Source: Ignavibacteriaceae bacterium (GTDB lineage: Bacteria > Bacteroidota > Ignavibacteria > Ignavibacteriales > Ignavibacteriaceae). From it: a stretch of DNA of 59,071 nucleotides. Shown one piece after another: positions 50,797 to 59,071 of this stretch (the first letter of the stretch is position 1; every line of letters starts with the position of its first letter). A program made the translations under genes and the position numbers. The notes below the pieces were generated by a model, which made no database searches, had not been told where the DNA came from, and saw only the letters and a list, made by a program, of their open reading frames with translations. The DNA lies in contig JACZKK010000076.1 in assembly GCA_014860115.1 (NCBI GenBank), forward strand, positions 1 to 59,071, given 5' to 3'.

Positions 50797-52350
50797 ATGA
50801 AATTAATAAAAAATGCTGCCGGGAGAATTGTTCCAACAGAAGTTAACGGACAATCTCAAATTCCTTTCCAGGGAATAAATAAATACAAACCATCAGGGAA
50901 CAAAGCAAAACCACCGATTCGTTCGTGTGTAGACTATCCGAAAGATGGAAATAAACTTGTAAAAGATTTAAAGACTGCATTAAAGAAAGCAGGATTAAAA
51001 GATGGAATGACTATTTCAACACATCATCACCTTCGCAACGGTGATGCTGTAACGAATGTTCTTTTTGATACTATTAAAGAAATGGGAATAAAAAATATTA
51101 GATGGTTCCCGTCTGCAAGTTTTCCTGTTCATTCACATTTAATTAAATATCTTGAGGACGGGACTATTCATCACATTGAAGGAAGTATGAATGGACCGCT
51201 CGGTAAATTTACATCCGAAGGAAAGATGAAAGGAGTTGGAGTTCTTCGTTCACACGGTGGAAGATACCAGGCAATTCAAGATGGTGATGTCCATATAGAT
51301 ATTGCAGTAATTCTCGCTCCAACGGCTGATCCATTCGGCAATGCAACCGGTGATCGTGGTAAATCTGCTTGCGGATTAATTGGATTTGCACTTGGAGACT
51401 CCGAATATGCTGATCGTGTTATTATTGTAACTGATAATCTTGTTCCCTTCCCTTGTGTTCCCTGGCAGATTCAAGGCAACAATGTTGATTTCGTTGTTGA
51501 AGTTGAATCGCTTGGTGATCCCAAAAAAATTGTTTCCGGCACAACTGAAGTAACAAAGTCACCAGATCGTTTGTTGATTGCTGAATACGTTGCAGATTTT
51601 ATCGAAGAAGCCGGAATTATGAAGGATGGTTTCTCTCTTCAGGCAGGTGCTGGCGGAACAAATCTTGCATTTCTTTTATTCTTAAAAGAAAAAATGAAAG
51701 CAAAGGGTGTAAAAGCAAGATTTATGCGCGGTGGCAGTACAAAATATCTCGTTGAATTGCTTGAAGAAGGATTGACTGATTACATTCTTGATGGACAAAC
51801 ATTTGACCTCGAAGGTGTAAGAAGTATGAGTGAGAATGCAAATCACGTCAACACTTCTCCATTTACCAGCTACAACTTTCATGGTAAAGGAAATTTTGCA
51901 TCGATGGTTGACGTTGCTGTGCTCGGTGCAACCGAAGTTGACGTAAATTTTAATGCAAACGTAGTTACACATAGTGATGGATACTTACTTCACGGAATCG
52001 GAGGATGGCAAAACTGTTTGTACTCAAAATGTACAATACTTGCAATCCCATCTTTTAGAGATCGAATTCCGGTAATTGTAGATGAAGTTACAACTCTTTG
52101 TGGTCCTGGTGAATTAATTGATGTGATCATAACAGAACGTGGAATTTCGATCAATCCTAAACGAAAAGATTTATTAAAAGCTGTTAAAGGATCATCACTT
52201 CCCATCAAAGATATTGAACAAATCAAAAAAGAAGTTGATGAAATTTGCGGCGGTGCTCCTGCAAAACCAAAAGTGAATAAAGAAAAAGTTGTTGCAATTA
52301 TTAAATGGGTAGATGGGACTGTACTTGATTCGGTTTTTGAGATAGCTTAA
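50797..52350 (+). CDS. citF: Citrate lyase alpha subunit (citrate:acyl-carrier transferase)
   Basis: 517 residues of the CitF family, a CoA-transferase-fold protein that exchanges acetyl-ACP for citryl-ACP on the CitD carrier. Seen: HHHLRNGDAV, GVLRSHGGRYQAIQ, APTADPFGNATG, QAGAGGTNLAFLLFLKEKM, LDGQTFDLEGVRSM, ATEVDVNFNANVVTHSDG and LCGPGELIDVIITERGISIN. ATG at 50797 has AAGGA upstream and is preferred to the TTG two codons before. It follows the CitD-CitE fusion, so all three lyase functions are encoded here. Its stop overlaps the patatin start. Confidence 0.92.
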   Translation: MKLIKNAAGRIVPTEVNGQSQIPFQGINKYKPSGNKAKPPIRSCVDYPKDGNKLVKDLKTALKKAGLKDGMTISTHHHLRNGDAVTNVLFDTIKEMGIKNIRWFPSASFPVHSHLIKYLEDGTIHHIEGSMNGPLGKFTSEGKMKGVGVLRSHGGRYQAIQDGDVHIDIAVILAPTADPFGNATGDRGKSACGLIGFALGDSEYADRVIIVTDNLVPFPCVPWQIQGNNVDFVVEVESLGDPKKIVSGTTEVTKSPDRLLIAEYVADFIEEAGIMKDGFSLQAGAGGTNLAFLLFLKEKMKAKGVKARFMRGGSTKYLVELLEEGLTDYILDGQTFDLEGVRSMSENANHVNTSPFTSYNFHGKGNFASMVDVAVLGATEVDVNFNANVVTHSDGYLLHGIGGWQNCLYSKCTILAIPSFRDRIPVIVDEVTTLCGPGELIDVIITERGISINPKRKDLLKAVKGSSLPIKDIEQIKKEVDEICGGAPAKPKVNKEKVVAIIKWVDGTVLDSVFEIA

Positions 52351-53177
52351 TGAAAATCGGAATAACTTTCGGTGCAGGAGGTGCGCGGGGTATTTCTCAT
52401 CTTTTAATGATTGAAGCTTTAGAAGAATTGGGAATTAAACCATCAATAATTTCAGGTTCAAGCTTTGGTGCAATAGTTGGGGCATTTTATGCTGCAGGAT
52501 TTACCAGCAAAGAAATGAGAGACATTCTTAATCAGCTTATTAATCCAAAAAGAGATTCTGTTTTTGATTTCCTGCTCAAATCAGACATTGCTAAACTCTT
52601 AACAATGTTTGATCCGCAATTCATTAAGTCTGGTTTTATCAAAGGTGATAAGTTTCAGAAGTTTATGGAATCTAATTTAAAGGTTTCTAAATTTGAGGAA
52701 CTAAGCATCCCGTTAAAAATAGTTGCCACGGATTATTGGAAAAAAGAAGAAGTAGTATTCGACAGAGGTGAATTGATTGAACCAATTAAAGCCAGTTACT
52801 CGCTGCCGGGATTATTCACTCCGGTTAAAATAAAAAATAAAATTCTAATTGATGGAGGTGCAGTCAATCCGTTGCCATTTGATTTAATTAAAAATTATTG
52901 TGATATAACTATAGCAATTGATGTAACGGCAGTTAAATCACAAAGTGAAGCTGATATACCTCCGACTTTCGATTCAGTTTTTACCACTTATCAAACGATG
53001 CAGAATTCAATCATTAAGGAAAGATTAAAATTTTTAAGGCCTGATATTTACATCAGACCTGAAATTTATGATGTGAGAGTTTTCGATTTCATAAAAGTGG
53101 ATTCAATCTTTAAGCAAGCTCAACCGGCGAAGAAAGAACTATTAAAACAATTGGATAGATTTTTATCAAATAAGTAG
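52350..53177 (+). CDS. Patatin-like phospholipase
   Basis: 275 residues with the oxyanion loop GAGGARGISH (about 8-17), the nucleophile elbow GSSFG (Ser near 39) and the dyad Asp in DGGAVNP (near 169). The catalytic dyad is complete. Such enzymes hydrolyse acyl-ester bonds in lipids. No signal peptide, so probably cytoplasmic. Its ATG shares one base with the citF stop, so it is the coupled last gene of the citrate cluster; why a lipase is there is not clear. It converges on the next gene with a 47-bp gap with no clear hairpin. Confidence 0.87.
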   Translation: MKIGITFGAGGARGISHLLMIEALEELGIKPSIISGSSFGAIVGAFYAAGFTSKEMRDILNQLINPKRDSVFDFLLKSDIAKLLTMFDPQFIKSGFIKGDKFQKFMESNLKVSKFEELSIPLKIVATDYWKKEEVVFDRGELIEPIKASYSLPGLFTPVKIKNKILIDGGAVNPLPFDLIKNYCDITIAIDVTAVKSQSEADIPPTFDSVFTTYQTMQNSIIKERLKFLRPDIYIRPEIYDVRVFDFIKVDSIFKQAQPAKKELLKQLDRFLSNK

Positions 53178-53224
53178 TCTTGATGCAACGTTGATTGATT
53201 CAATTTCTCAAGTTTGAAATTAAT

Positions 53225-54685
53225 TTATGGAGGAGTTTTGAACTTGTTCAGTCCACTGGCAAAAGTGGTTATCCAAACGATTCCATTTTGATCGACAATA
53301 CTTGCCTTTAGGTTATTTGAACTTATAAGGGAATTCAGCGTATTATAAAATGTTGAAATATTCTGATTATCATACTTAAGTAATCCATCTGAGGTAGAAA
53401 TCCATTTATTATTCTGATTATCAATGAAAATATGATTTACATAATTCTGAAATGTACCTAAATGGATATTCGTGAATGTATTCCCATCCCAGCGTGATAT
53501 TCCGCTCCGTCCGATAGTATCTGGCTGAAAACAAAACCATAATTCGTCAGACATATCCTTTTCTATCGAACTTACCGTCATTGTACAATAAATATAATTC
53601 CACCAGCGCATCCATGAAAAAGATTGGTTTTCAAAAATAAAGATTCCATCTAGTTTCGTTCCGAGATACAATTTATTTTCAGTTTCTATATAAAAATCAT
53701 TGATCCAATTTTTACCCTCCTGTTGCTTGTAAACAATCCAATTAATTCCATCAAACTTAACCAGGTTACTTGGGGTAGCGATCCAAACAATATTATTATT
53801 ATAAAATCTAATTTTGTTTATATTGTTATTAGTTAGACCTGAATTACTGCTATTAAAAATATTCCACGAACTACCATCGAAAATTCCAATGCCTTTGTCA
53901 GTACCTACCCAGATTCTGTTTTGATTATCAACATTAAGACAATTGATTCTATTTCCGGGAATCTGTGAGTTACCTGTATTGTAATTAATGAAGTTTACTC
54001 CGTCAAATTTTATCAGGCCAATATCAATACTTCCAATCCATTTTACATTATTCTGGTCGATGGTAATTGCAGTTAAGTTATTTGACGCAATTTCAGAATT
54101 AAAAACCTGATAGTCTACCCAAACTGAAGTATCGCGAAGCTCTTCGCTGTAGCTATTGGTTTTACTGCTCTGAACAATGGTAGAAATTTCCTCATCCCTA
54201 TGATTCAGTAACTTGAACTTGACACGATATTCTCCGGGAAATAAACTAAAAAATGTTGAAGGAGTTATTTTACCTGTGGCTGAATCATTTATAATTATTT
54301 CAGCACCTGCAGGAGAAGTTTGAAGCGATAGGTTACCATACATTGAAGGATTAGAGGCAATATCAATACTTACATGTAATTTTTCATTTTCAGCCAGTGT
54401 AACAACAAGAGCAGTATCCTTGAAATACTTTTTCTTGAGAGTGATTTCATAAACACCAGCTTCTATATACGAGATACTGTCCGGAGTTAGTCTTCCTGTA
54501 TTTCTCTCATTTAGAAATATTGTAAATCTATCAGGCAATGAATTTATATAAATGAAACCCTCCGGAGGATCGGATTCGACCGGTGAACGTGATACTTCTT
54601 TATCACATCCAACAAATAATACAATTATCCAAAAGCATAAAGTTAAGAGAGCAATTGAGAAATTTATTTTAATAATATTTTTCAC
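53225..54685 (-). CDS. Lipoprotein with PEGA-like and two-component-regulator-propeller domains
   Basis: 486 residues. Lipoprotein signal peptide (FWIIVLFVGC, Cys near 28). Two PEGA-like beta repeats (about 42-105 and 112-170: FTIFLNERNTGRLTPDSISY and AEIIINDSATGKITPSTFFS), then a beta-propeller (about 200-485) made of Reg_prop-type blades such as NRIWVGTDKGIGIFDGSSW, NNKWISTSDGLLKYDNQ and GIVWITTFASGLNKF. Blades resemble the sensor half of hybrid histidine kinases, but no kinase is attached. Last in a row behind the DUF4249 and TonB receptor genes, 8 bases from the former, so a cell-surface accessory role is inferred. Confidence 0.82.
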   Translation of the reverse strand: MKNIIKINFSIALLTLCFWIIVLFVGCDKEVSRSPVESDPPEGFIYINSLPDRFTIFLNERNTGRLTPDSISYIEAGVYEITLKKKYFKDTALVVTLAENEKLHVSIDIASNPSMYGNLSLQTSPAGAEIIINDSATGKITPSTFFSLFPGEYRVKFKLLNHRDEEISTIVQSSKTNSYSEELRDTSVWVDYQVFNSEIASNNLTAITIDQNNVKWIGSIDIGLIKFDGVNFINYNTGNSQIPGNRINCLNVDNQNRIWVGTDKGIGIFDGSSWNIFNSSNSGLTNNNINKIRFYNNNIVWIATPSNLVKFDGINWIVYKQQEGKNWINDFYIETENKLYLGTKLDGIFIFENQSFSWMRWWNYIYCTMTVSSIEKDMSDELWFCFQPDTIGRSGISRWDGNTFTNIHLGTFQNYVNHIFIDNQNNKWISTSDGLLKYDNQNISTFYNTLNSLISSNNLKASIVDQNGIVWITTFASGLNKFKTPP

Positions 54686-54693
54686 TTTGTATT

Positions 54694-55662
54694 CTAATCT
54701 TCTACAATAAAATTGTAACCAAATGATTCGATATAATCTTCCACAAATCTCAGCCGTGTATAATCTCTTTTTGAATAAGAGCCGAATAAACCAAAACCAC
54801 CTTCAATGTTTGTGTAATCAGAAACATCAACATTAACTGTAAGATCATCAATAGTTCCTCCTGTTGATGAAACGTATCTTGAAGTTGGTAAATCAAAAGC
54901 AGCTACTGAAAAAATAATTTTTTGAAGTACAGAATAGTTCTGTTTATTGGGATCTCCTGCTGAAATCCCTTCAAGTGTTTTTGTAATTGCTGAAAGATCA
55001 TAAACAATTGTAGCCGAAGCAGAAGGCGCAGGGTATACGGGTACTTGACTACCTCCCTGGTTAACAAATTTATAAGGAACATCTATGGTCTTCTCTATTA
55101 TTTCTCCATTTACATTTTGCTTATATCGAATCGACATTCTTGGATAAAAAAATGTCCCATCAGTTTGTGTATTCCACATAACCTCACTGGTTGCTTTTCC
55201 CCCAGAAGGAATTAACACATCACTGTCATCATCAAATTGTATTTGTCCCGGTGTAAAAGATGATGAGCGCAGTCTTCTTCCGTTTGGAAGCAGTACTTCC
55301 AGCTCGATTGTTTTTCGGTTGCCCACTCTAAATTTATCATTGTAATAAAATTTGAATGGAGTTTTATATCTGGATGTATCAACTCTTGCAACTGATGTAT
55401 CCTTGAATACAAAAACAGAATCATTATACCATATACGAATATCGGCACCAACTACCGAAGGATCTTCAGTATAAGTTAATGGGTCGTACCCATCTGGTCG
55501 ATAACTTTTAAATAACGTAGCTGTTTGATATTGCTGATCACTTTTTAGAATACAGGTGAAAGCATATCGCTCAAAGTAATCACCATAAGGATTGAAATCT
55601 TCCTCACAGGAAAGAAAAATAAAAACCAGAGAACTTATTATAAGCAGTTTGATGGATTTCAT
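54694..55662 (-). CDS. DUF4249-family lipoprotein
   Basis: 322-residue lipoprotein (signal ending FIFLSC, Cys19) of the DUF4249 family. In Bacteroidota these proteins are encoded next to TonB-dependent receptors and are thought to be their surface lipoprotein partners. Seen: EEDFNPYGDYFERYAFTCIL, ADIRIWYNDSVFVF, and the C-terminal GGFGLFGSYSKRDYTRLRFV. Its start overlaps the receptor gene stop by 4 bases. Ligand unknown. Confidence 0.83.
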   Translation of the reverse strand: MKSIKLLIISSLVFIFLSCEEDFNPYGDYFERYAFTCILKSDQQYQTATLFKSYRPDGYDPLTYTEDPSVVGADIRIWYNDSVFVFKDTSVARVDTSRYKTPFKFYYNDKFRVGNRKTIELEVLLPNGRRLRSSSFTPGQIQFDDDSDVLIPSGGKATSEVMWNTQTDGTFFYPRMSIRYKQNVNGEIIEKTIDVPYKFVNQGGSQVPVYPAPSASATIVYDLSAITKTLEGISAGDPNKQNYSVLQKIIFSVAAFDLPTSRYVSSTGGTIDDLTVNVDVSDYTNIEGGFGLFGSYSKRDYTRLRFVEDYIESFGYNFIVED

Positions 55663-57902
55663 AATTCCACCTTCAAAGTACCAGTAACAAGAAATGGAAG
55701 CATATTCACAACTTCTCCGGTGTTACGATCAAAGTAAAATATATTCGCTCTGTCGTAAACATTTATTATGCTAACACCTAACTCAATGTTCGCATAAAAG
55801 AGAGTTAATCTTTTAATCAAGCTCAGATCAAGACGATGATATGAAGGAAGTCGTCCTATGTTTTTATCTCCGAGATAAGCATAAGGATTGTATTCGCCGC
55901 TGCCCTGCCCGCTCGAATAAATGTTTGTAAGAAAATATTTATCATAAAATCCAATCATCTCGGTGAACGGATAGCCAGATGTAAAATTCCAAATTGAGCT
56001 TGCAATCCATCCACTGCCGATATTCAACTCCACAATAATATTTGCGGCGTGCCTTGCATCATATTTTGGATAGTAAAGCCAATCGTCAACTTCCTTATAA
56101 GCCCAGCTTAAAGCGTAAGAAGTCGTGACATTTAATGGATCTAAACTATAGTTGAGTGAAAGCTCGGAACCATAGGACTCACCTGTGCCGGATAAAAGAT
56201 CAGGATCAGAGGTTGTGAATTTCTGATCGTTGACAATCGGGATATAATGAATAATTTTATAATATCCTTCAACAGAAAATCTGATTCCTCTGGAGACGTC
56301 AAAATCCAGCCCGGCAATGTAATGAATTGATCTTGCAGGATTTAAATAATCGGGAGTAATTATCCAAGGATCAAAGATTGAAATAATTTCGCTTTCATCA
56401 GAAACGGTTAACATTTCCTGTTGATAAATTCCCCATGCAGCCTGGAATGCTACTGAAGGAAGAAATCTGTAAGTCATACTTACACGCGGCTCAAAAAAAC
56501 CGCCTCCCTGACTGCTCAATCCTGTCACATTAAATCTTGTCCCAGCATCCAATCCAAAATTTTTCCATTGTAGAAATTTATATTTACCGTATAGACTAAG
56601 GTTGCCTGCAAACTTTTCAACATTACTTTGAACTCCGACAAAATTAGTCTGGCTGAATTTTGTATCAACTGTTTTTAATTTTAATCCCAAACCAATTTCA
56701 TCACGATTCTCATATACAACATTCATATCAAAGGAGATTGTAAAATCTTTTACTTCGTTATAACGAGGTTTCAAGCTGCTGAGATTTGGAATCACTTCAC
56801 CCTCAAATGTGCTAAGTGATATTCCAAGCCGGGAAAAAAGCGGGACATCATAAATCTGAAGCCATTCGAATCCAAATAAATTATTATTCCATTTGAATTG
56901 CTCCCGAAGAGGATCCTGATAATCAACATTATCATTTGATAAGAAGCCAAATACGGCAAATTTTGCATTCTCAAAAATATCTTCGCTGCTATAGTTAAGC
57001 TTGAAGGAAAGATCATAGAAATCAATCGGGATGGTCTGCTCATTGAAAAAATTTTTCAGTACCTCATTGCTGTAACTCATTCTGCCTGTAATCATAAATG
57101 AGCCATTGGGAATCGGACCTTCGAGCAATCCTTTGGCAGTTAAAAAGCTGAGACCTCCTTTGAATCCTATCCTGTTTTTATTTCCGTCTTTTGAAATAAC
57201 ATCCATAACTGAGGAAACCCTACCGTTGTATTCAGAAGTAAATCCTCCTTTATAAAATTCAATGCTGTTGATCATATCAGGATCAATTACACTGAAAAGA
57301 CCAAGTGAGTGAAATGGATTATAAATCTCAACTCCATTTAGCAAAATTAAATTTTGATCTCCGCTCCCACCACGAACATAAAATTTTGCAGTAACATCAC
57401 CTGTTGTGCTTACTCCGGGAATATATTGAAGTGATCTGAAGATATCCGTTTCGACTCCTTTAGGCTGAATTTCAATTTCTTTTACTGAAATTCTTTCAAG
57501 ACTGATATCAGTTGTGTTTTCGTGAATTACTTTTTCACCGACTTTCTCAATTGTCTGTAACTCAACGCTTAACGGTATAAGCTTTACATCAAGCTGAGTA
57601 ACCATGCCAGGCTTAACAAAGGCAGTAAAAACTTTAGTTTTATAACCAACGTAAGAAACCGTTACCTCATACTCTTTTCCGGACGGAATTGATTTAATCA
57701 AGTACAACCCTCTTTCGTTTGTTGAAGCACCGACATTTATTTCTTTAAGGAATACATTACAGAAGACAAGAGCTTCTCCATTTGTAGAATCGGTTACAAA
57801 CCCGCGGAGGTTACCCTGCTGTTGAGGTTTAATTAGTTCGGTAGGGATAATTAACAGAACTAAAACAACATAAAATAGAGTGGAAATTATCTGTACCCGC
57901 AT
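55659..57902 (-). CDS. TonB-dependent outer-membrane receptor with carboxypeptidase-regulatory-like domain
   Basis: 747 residues: signal peptide (VLVLLIIPTEL..), CarboxypepD_reg-like beta domain (about 32-115, GFVTDSTNGEALVFCNVFLK), plug domain (about 125-235: ERISVKEIEIQPKG, LQYIPGVSTTGDVTAKFYVR, YKGGFTSEYNGRVSSVMDVI), and a beta-barrel ending in VTGTLKVEL. A shorter barrel than SusC proteins, typical of receptors paired with DUF4249. Imports an unknown ligand using TonB energy. First gene of the trio with the two lipoproteins. Confidence 0.88.
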   Translation of the reverse strand: MRVQIISTLFYVVLVLLIIPTELIKPQQQGNLRGFVTDSTNGEALVFCNVFLKEINVGASTNERGLYLIKSIPSGKEYEVTVSYVGYKTKVFTAFVKPGMVTQLDVKLIPLSVELQTIEKVGEKVIHENTTDISLERISVKEIEIQPKGVETDIFRSLQYIPGVSTTGDVTAKFYVRGGSGDQNLILLNGVEIYNPFHSLGLFSVIDPDMINSIEFYKGGFTSEYNGRVSSVMDVISKDGNKNRIGFKGGLSFLTAKGLLEGPIPNGSFMITGRMSYSNEVLKNFFNEQTIPIDFYDLSFKLNYSSEDIFENAKFAVFGFLSNDNVDYQDPLREQFKWNNNLFGFEWLQIYDVPLFSRLGISLSTFEGEVIPNLSSLKPRYNEVKDFTISFDMNVVYENRDEIGLGLKLKTVDTKFSQTNFVGVQSNVEKFAGNLSLYGKYKFLQWKNFGLDAGTRFNVTGLSSQGGGFFEPRVSMTYRFLPSVAFQAAWGIYQQEMLTVSDESEIISIFDPWIITPDYLNPARSIHYIAGLDFDVSRGIRFSVEGYYKIIHYIPIVNDQKFTTSDPDLLSGTGESYGSELSLNYSLDPLNVTTSYALSWAYKEVDDWLYYPKYDARHAANIIVELNIGSGWIASSIWNFTSGYPFTEMIGFYDKYFLTNIYSSGQGSGEYNPYAYLGDKNIGRLPSYHRLDLSLIKRLTLFYANIELGVSIINVYDRANIFYFDRNTGEVVNMLPFLVTGTLKVEL

Positions 57903-57995
57903 CTGCCGTTAATAATGAAAAATAAATTACGGGTTCAAATATATAGTAAACTTATTTGTGTTTATACACTTGATTTTTGCCGGTATAAAAAATGG

Positions 57996-58160
57996 TTATT
58001 CCCCTCCTGCCTGAGAGCCTGTCCCGAACTTGTTTCGGGAAGGGGACGAAGGGGTGGAGGGAGAAAGAGTTATCTTGTTAGTTGCCAGTTTTACACCACC
58101 CCGTCCTTCGGACACCCCTCCCTGTCTGCCGACAGGCAGGCTCAAAGAGGAGGGGATAAA
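57996..58160. repeat. 165-bp nest of palindromes
   Basis: Outer arms TTATTCCCCTCCT.. (57996-58015) and ..AGGAGGGGATAA (58141-58160); inner arms GGGGTGG (58051-58057) and CCACCCC (58096-58102). Inside are a hairpin TCCCGAA-CTTG-TTTCGGGA (58022-58040) and the 20-bp dispersed palindrome CCTGTCTGCCGACAGGCAGG (58121-58140). It looks like repeats inserted into repeats, in the 426-bp gap between the receptor and permease genes. No gene is credible here; the rest of the gap is AT-rich. Confidence 0.75.
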
Positions 58161-58162
58161 TC

Positions 58163-58212
58163 GTCAGTCTTCGACAAGTTTATAGTGAGCGTGTCGAACT
58201 GCTCAGACTGAC
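58163..58212. repeat. 50-bp palindrome (GTCAGTCT / AGACTGAC)
   Basis: Perfect 8-base ends GTCAGTCT and AGACTGAC, with inner arms TTCGACA (58170-58176) and TGTCGAA (58192-58198). It follows the 165-bp nest directly and precedes the 3' end of the permease gene; it might also act as a terminator for that gene. Confidence 0.75.
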
Positions 58213-58328
58213 AATTAGATATGAACGACTGCCAGAAACTTAAAAAATTAAAGTGAGAAAGACGAGAGAGGAAAGAGAATAATCAGATTAAATCTTTGTC
58301 TGATAAAATAGAAATCTCCAAAGACCAG

Positions 58329-59071
58329 CTATGCTGCTCTTAACGCATTTACAATATTCAATCTTGCAGCACGGATCGATGGTAAGAAACCTCCGAGTAT
58401 TCCCATCAAAACAGCAAACAAAAGAGAGGATATAACTATCGTCGGTGATAGACTAAAACCAAATGAGAGCTCAGCAAAAGAACCAAAATTCAATGTGGAG
58501 ATATTAAAGAACTGAAGGAATGAAGCAAGAAAAAGTCCTACGACTCCACCAGTAATTGCAATGACAAGCGATTCGATTAAAAAGACGACAAGAATGCTTC
58601 TTCGTTTAAAGCCAAGTGCTCGTAGTGTTCCGACTTCAACGGTTCTGTTTGCTACGGCAGCATACATTGTTATCATTGCACCTATAGTAGCACCAAAGCT
58701 GAAAATTACAGTGATGAAAATTCCAAGAATCCGGATGAAGTTTGCCATAAGCTCAGATTGTTCTTCAAAATATTTCTGCTCAATCTTTGCATCAAACTGC
58801 TGGAGTCTTCTATCAAAATCAAAATTCTTTTTAAATGCTTCAAAGTTTTTAACATCATCAAGTTTAAGAGTAAGAGAGGAAACAGCACTTCCACGATTGA
58901 ATGCATTGAGCAGCGCCTGTGAATCTCCCCACATTTCAGAATCAAAACCGCTTCCGTCAGAATCAAACACACCAACGATTTGCCAGTTATCACCGGCAAA
59001 CTTTACAATATCACCCATCTTTGCACCTTTAAATCTTGAAGTTACAGCAGAACCAACTATCAGCTCACGTA
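58329..59071 (-). CDS. ABC transporter permease, FtsX/MacB type, 5'-truncated
   Basis: C-terminal about 247 residues of a larger permease. The frame is open to the window edge, so the ATG at 59018 is internal. It begins in the periplasmic MacB-type domain (KMGDIVKFAGDNWQIVGVF, MWGDSQALLNAFNR) and then shows three membrane segments with the FtsX-family core VGTLRALGFKRRSILVVFLIES.. and ..GFLPSIRAARLNIVNALRA. Such permeases power lipoprotein release, efflux or cell-envelope signalling; the ATPase partner is outside the window. Confidence 0.88.
   Translation of the reverse strand, partial: RELIVGSAVTSRFKGAKMGDIVKFAGDNWQIVGVFDSDGSGFDSEMWGDSQALLNAFNRGSAVSSLTLKLDDVKNFEAFKKNFDFDRRLQQFDAKIEQKYFEEQSELMANFIRILGIFITVIFSFGATIGAMITMYAAVANRTVEVGTLRALGFKRRSILVVFLIESLVIAITGGVVGLFLASFLQFFNISTLNFGSFAELSFGFSLSPTIVISSLLFAVLMGILGGFLPSIRAARLNIVNALRAA

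Noticed and set aside
57915-58211. 98-residue reading frame in the palindrome region
   Set aside because: Its sequence is the translation of dispersed repeats (PELVSG, SLSADRQAQ types) and it lacks a ribosome site; not a gene.

Overview
The window looks like a chromosomal segment of a free-living member of the Ignavibacteria (Bacteroidota/Chlorobi group), probably from a metagenomic assembly. It is AT-rich. Three secreted proteins end in the C-terminal sorting domain typical of that group (NYPNPFNP(T/S)TKI ... GxYFYQL ... ETKKM). The type IX secretion system (T9SS) genes sprA and porX lie side by side, and a TonB-dependent receptor is paired with a DUF4249 lipoprotein. No plasmid, prophage or large genomic island is visible, but short palindromic and mobile sequences have invaded spacers and even reading frames to an unusual extent.

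Layout: (1) 1-6353: birA (truncated)-coaX run rightwards and converge on a tight leftward operon porX-tsaE-tsaB-DUF1573-accD-panC. This couples the T9SS regulator to t6A tRNA modification, acetyl-CoA carboxylase and pantothenate synthesis; birA and coaX serve the same biotin and CoA chemistry. (2) 6549-16731: sprA, a DUF985 cupin and a T9SS-exported agmatine/peptidylarginine deiminase. (3) 16854-21283: a secreted M28 peptidase and the squalene genes hpnE-hpnD-hpnC. (4) 21520-27245: a STAS anti-anti-sigma protein with a clear terminator, tRNA-Leu(CAG) with a tiny GIY-YIG nuclease gene inserted so that a second tRNA 5' half remains, PBP1A, lpxH and an M1 peptidase. (5) 27385-31651: glgC, uvrC and an L,D-transpeptidase. 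(6) 31652-36560: a REP/RAYT locus (transposase between arrays of a 79-bp palindromic unit) followed by two T9SS cargo proteins. (7) 36569-41302: an NhaC-type antiporter, a lipoprotein, sixA, the SRP RNA and a solitary DNA methyltransferase. (8) 41549-53177: a long rightward citrate cluster, icd - [S23 cassette] - cstA - HD protein - [S23 cassette] - homoaconitase-type aconitase - MmgE/PrpD - CitD::CitE fusion - citF - patatin. (9) 53225-59071: a leftward PEGA/propeller lipoprotein, DUF4249 lipoprotein and TonB receptor, a palindrome-filled gap, and the end of an FtsX/MacB-type permease cut by the window edge.

The citrate cluster contains enzymes linking 2-oxoglutarate, isocitrate, aconitate, citrate, and acetate plus oxaloacetate, with no citrate synthase. 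It could run oxidatively or, by analogy with the reverse TCA cycle of the related Chlorobi, reductively; the direction is inference.

The most unusual signals are: (a) the GIY-YIG/tRNA-Leu arrangement, which reads as a ~276-bp element that split the tRNA in its anticodon loop and rebuilt it by carrying its own 5' half; (b) two S23-type four-helix-bundle genes, each bounded by its own imperfect inverted repeat and both sitting in spacers of one operon; (c) palindromes inserted in frame in T9SS sorting domains and at the CitD/CitE junction; (d) panC and sprA, which have no ATG/GTG/TTG at their true N-termini and seem to start at AUU and AUC (or CUG).
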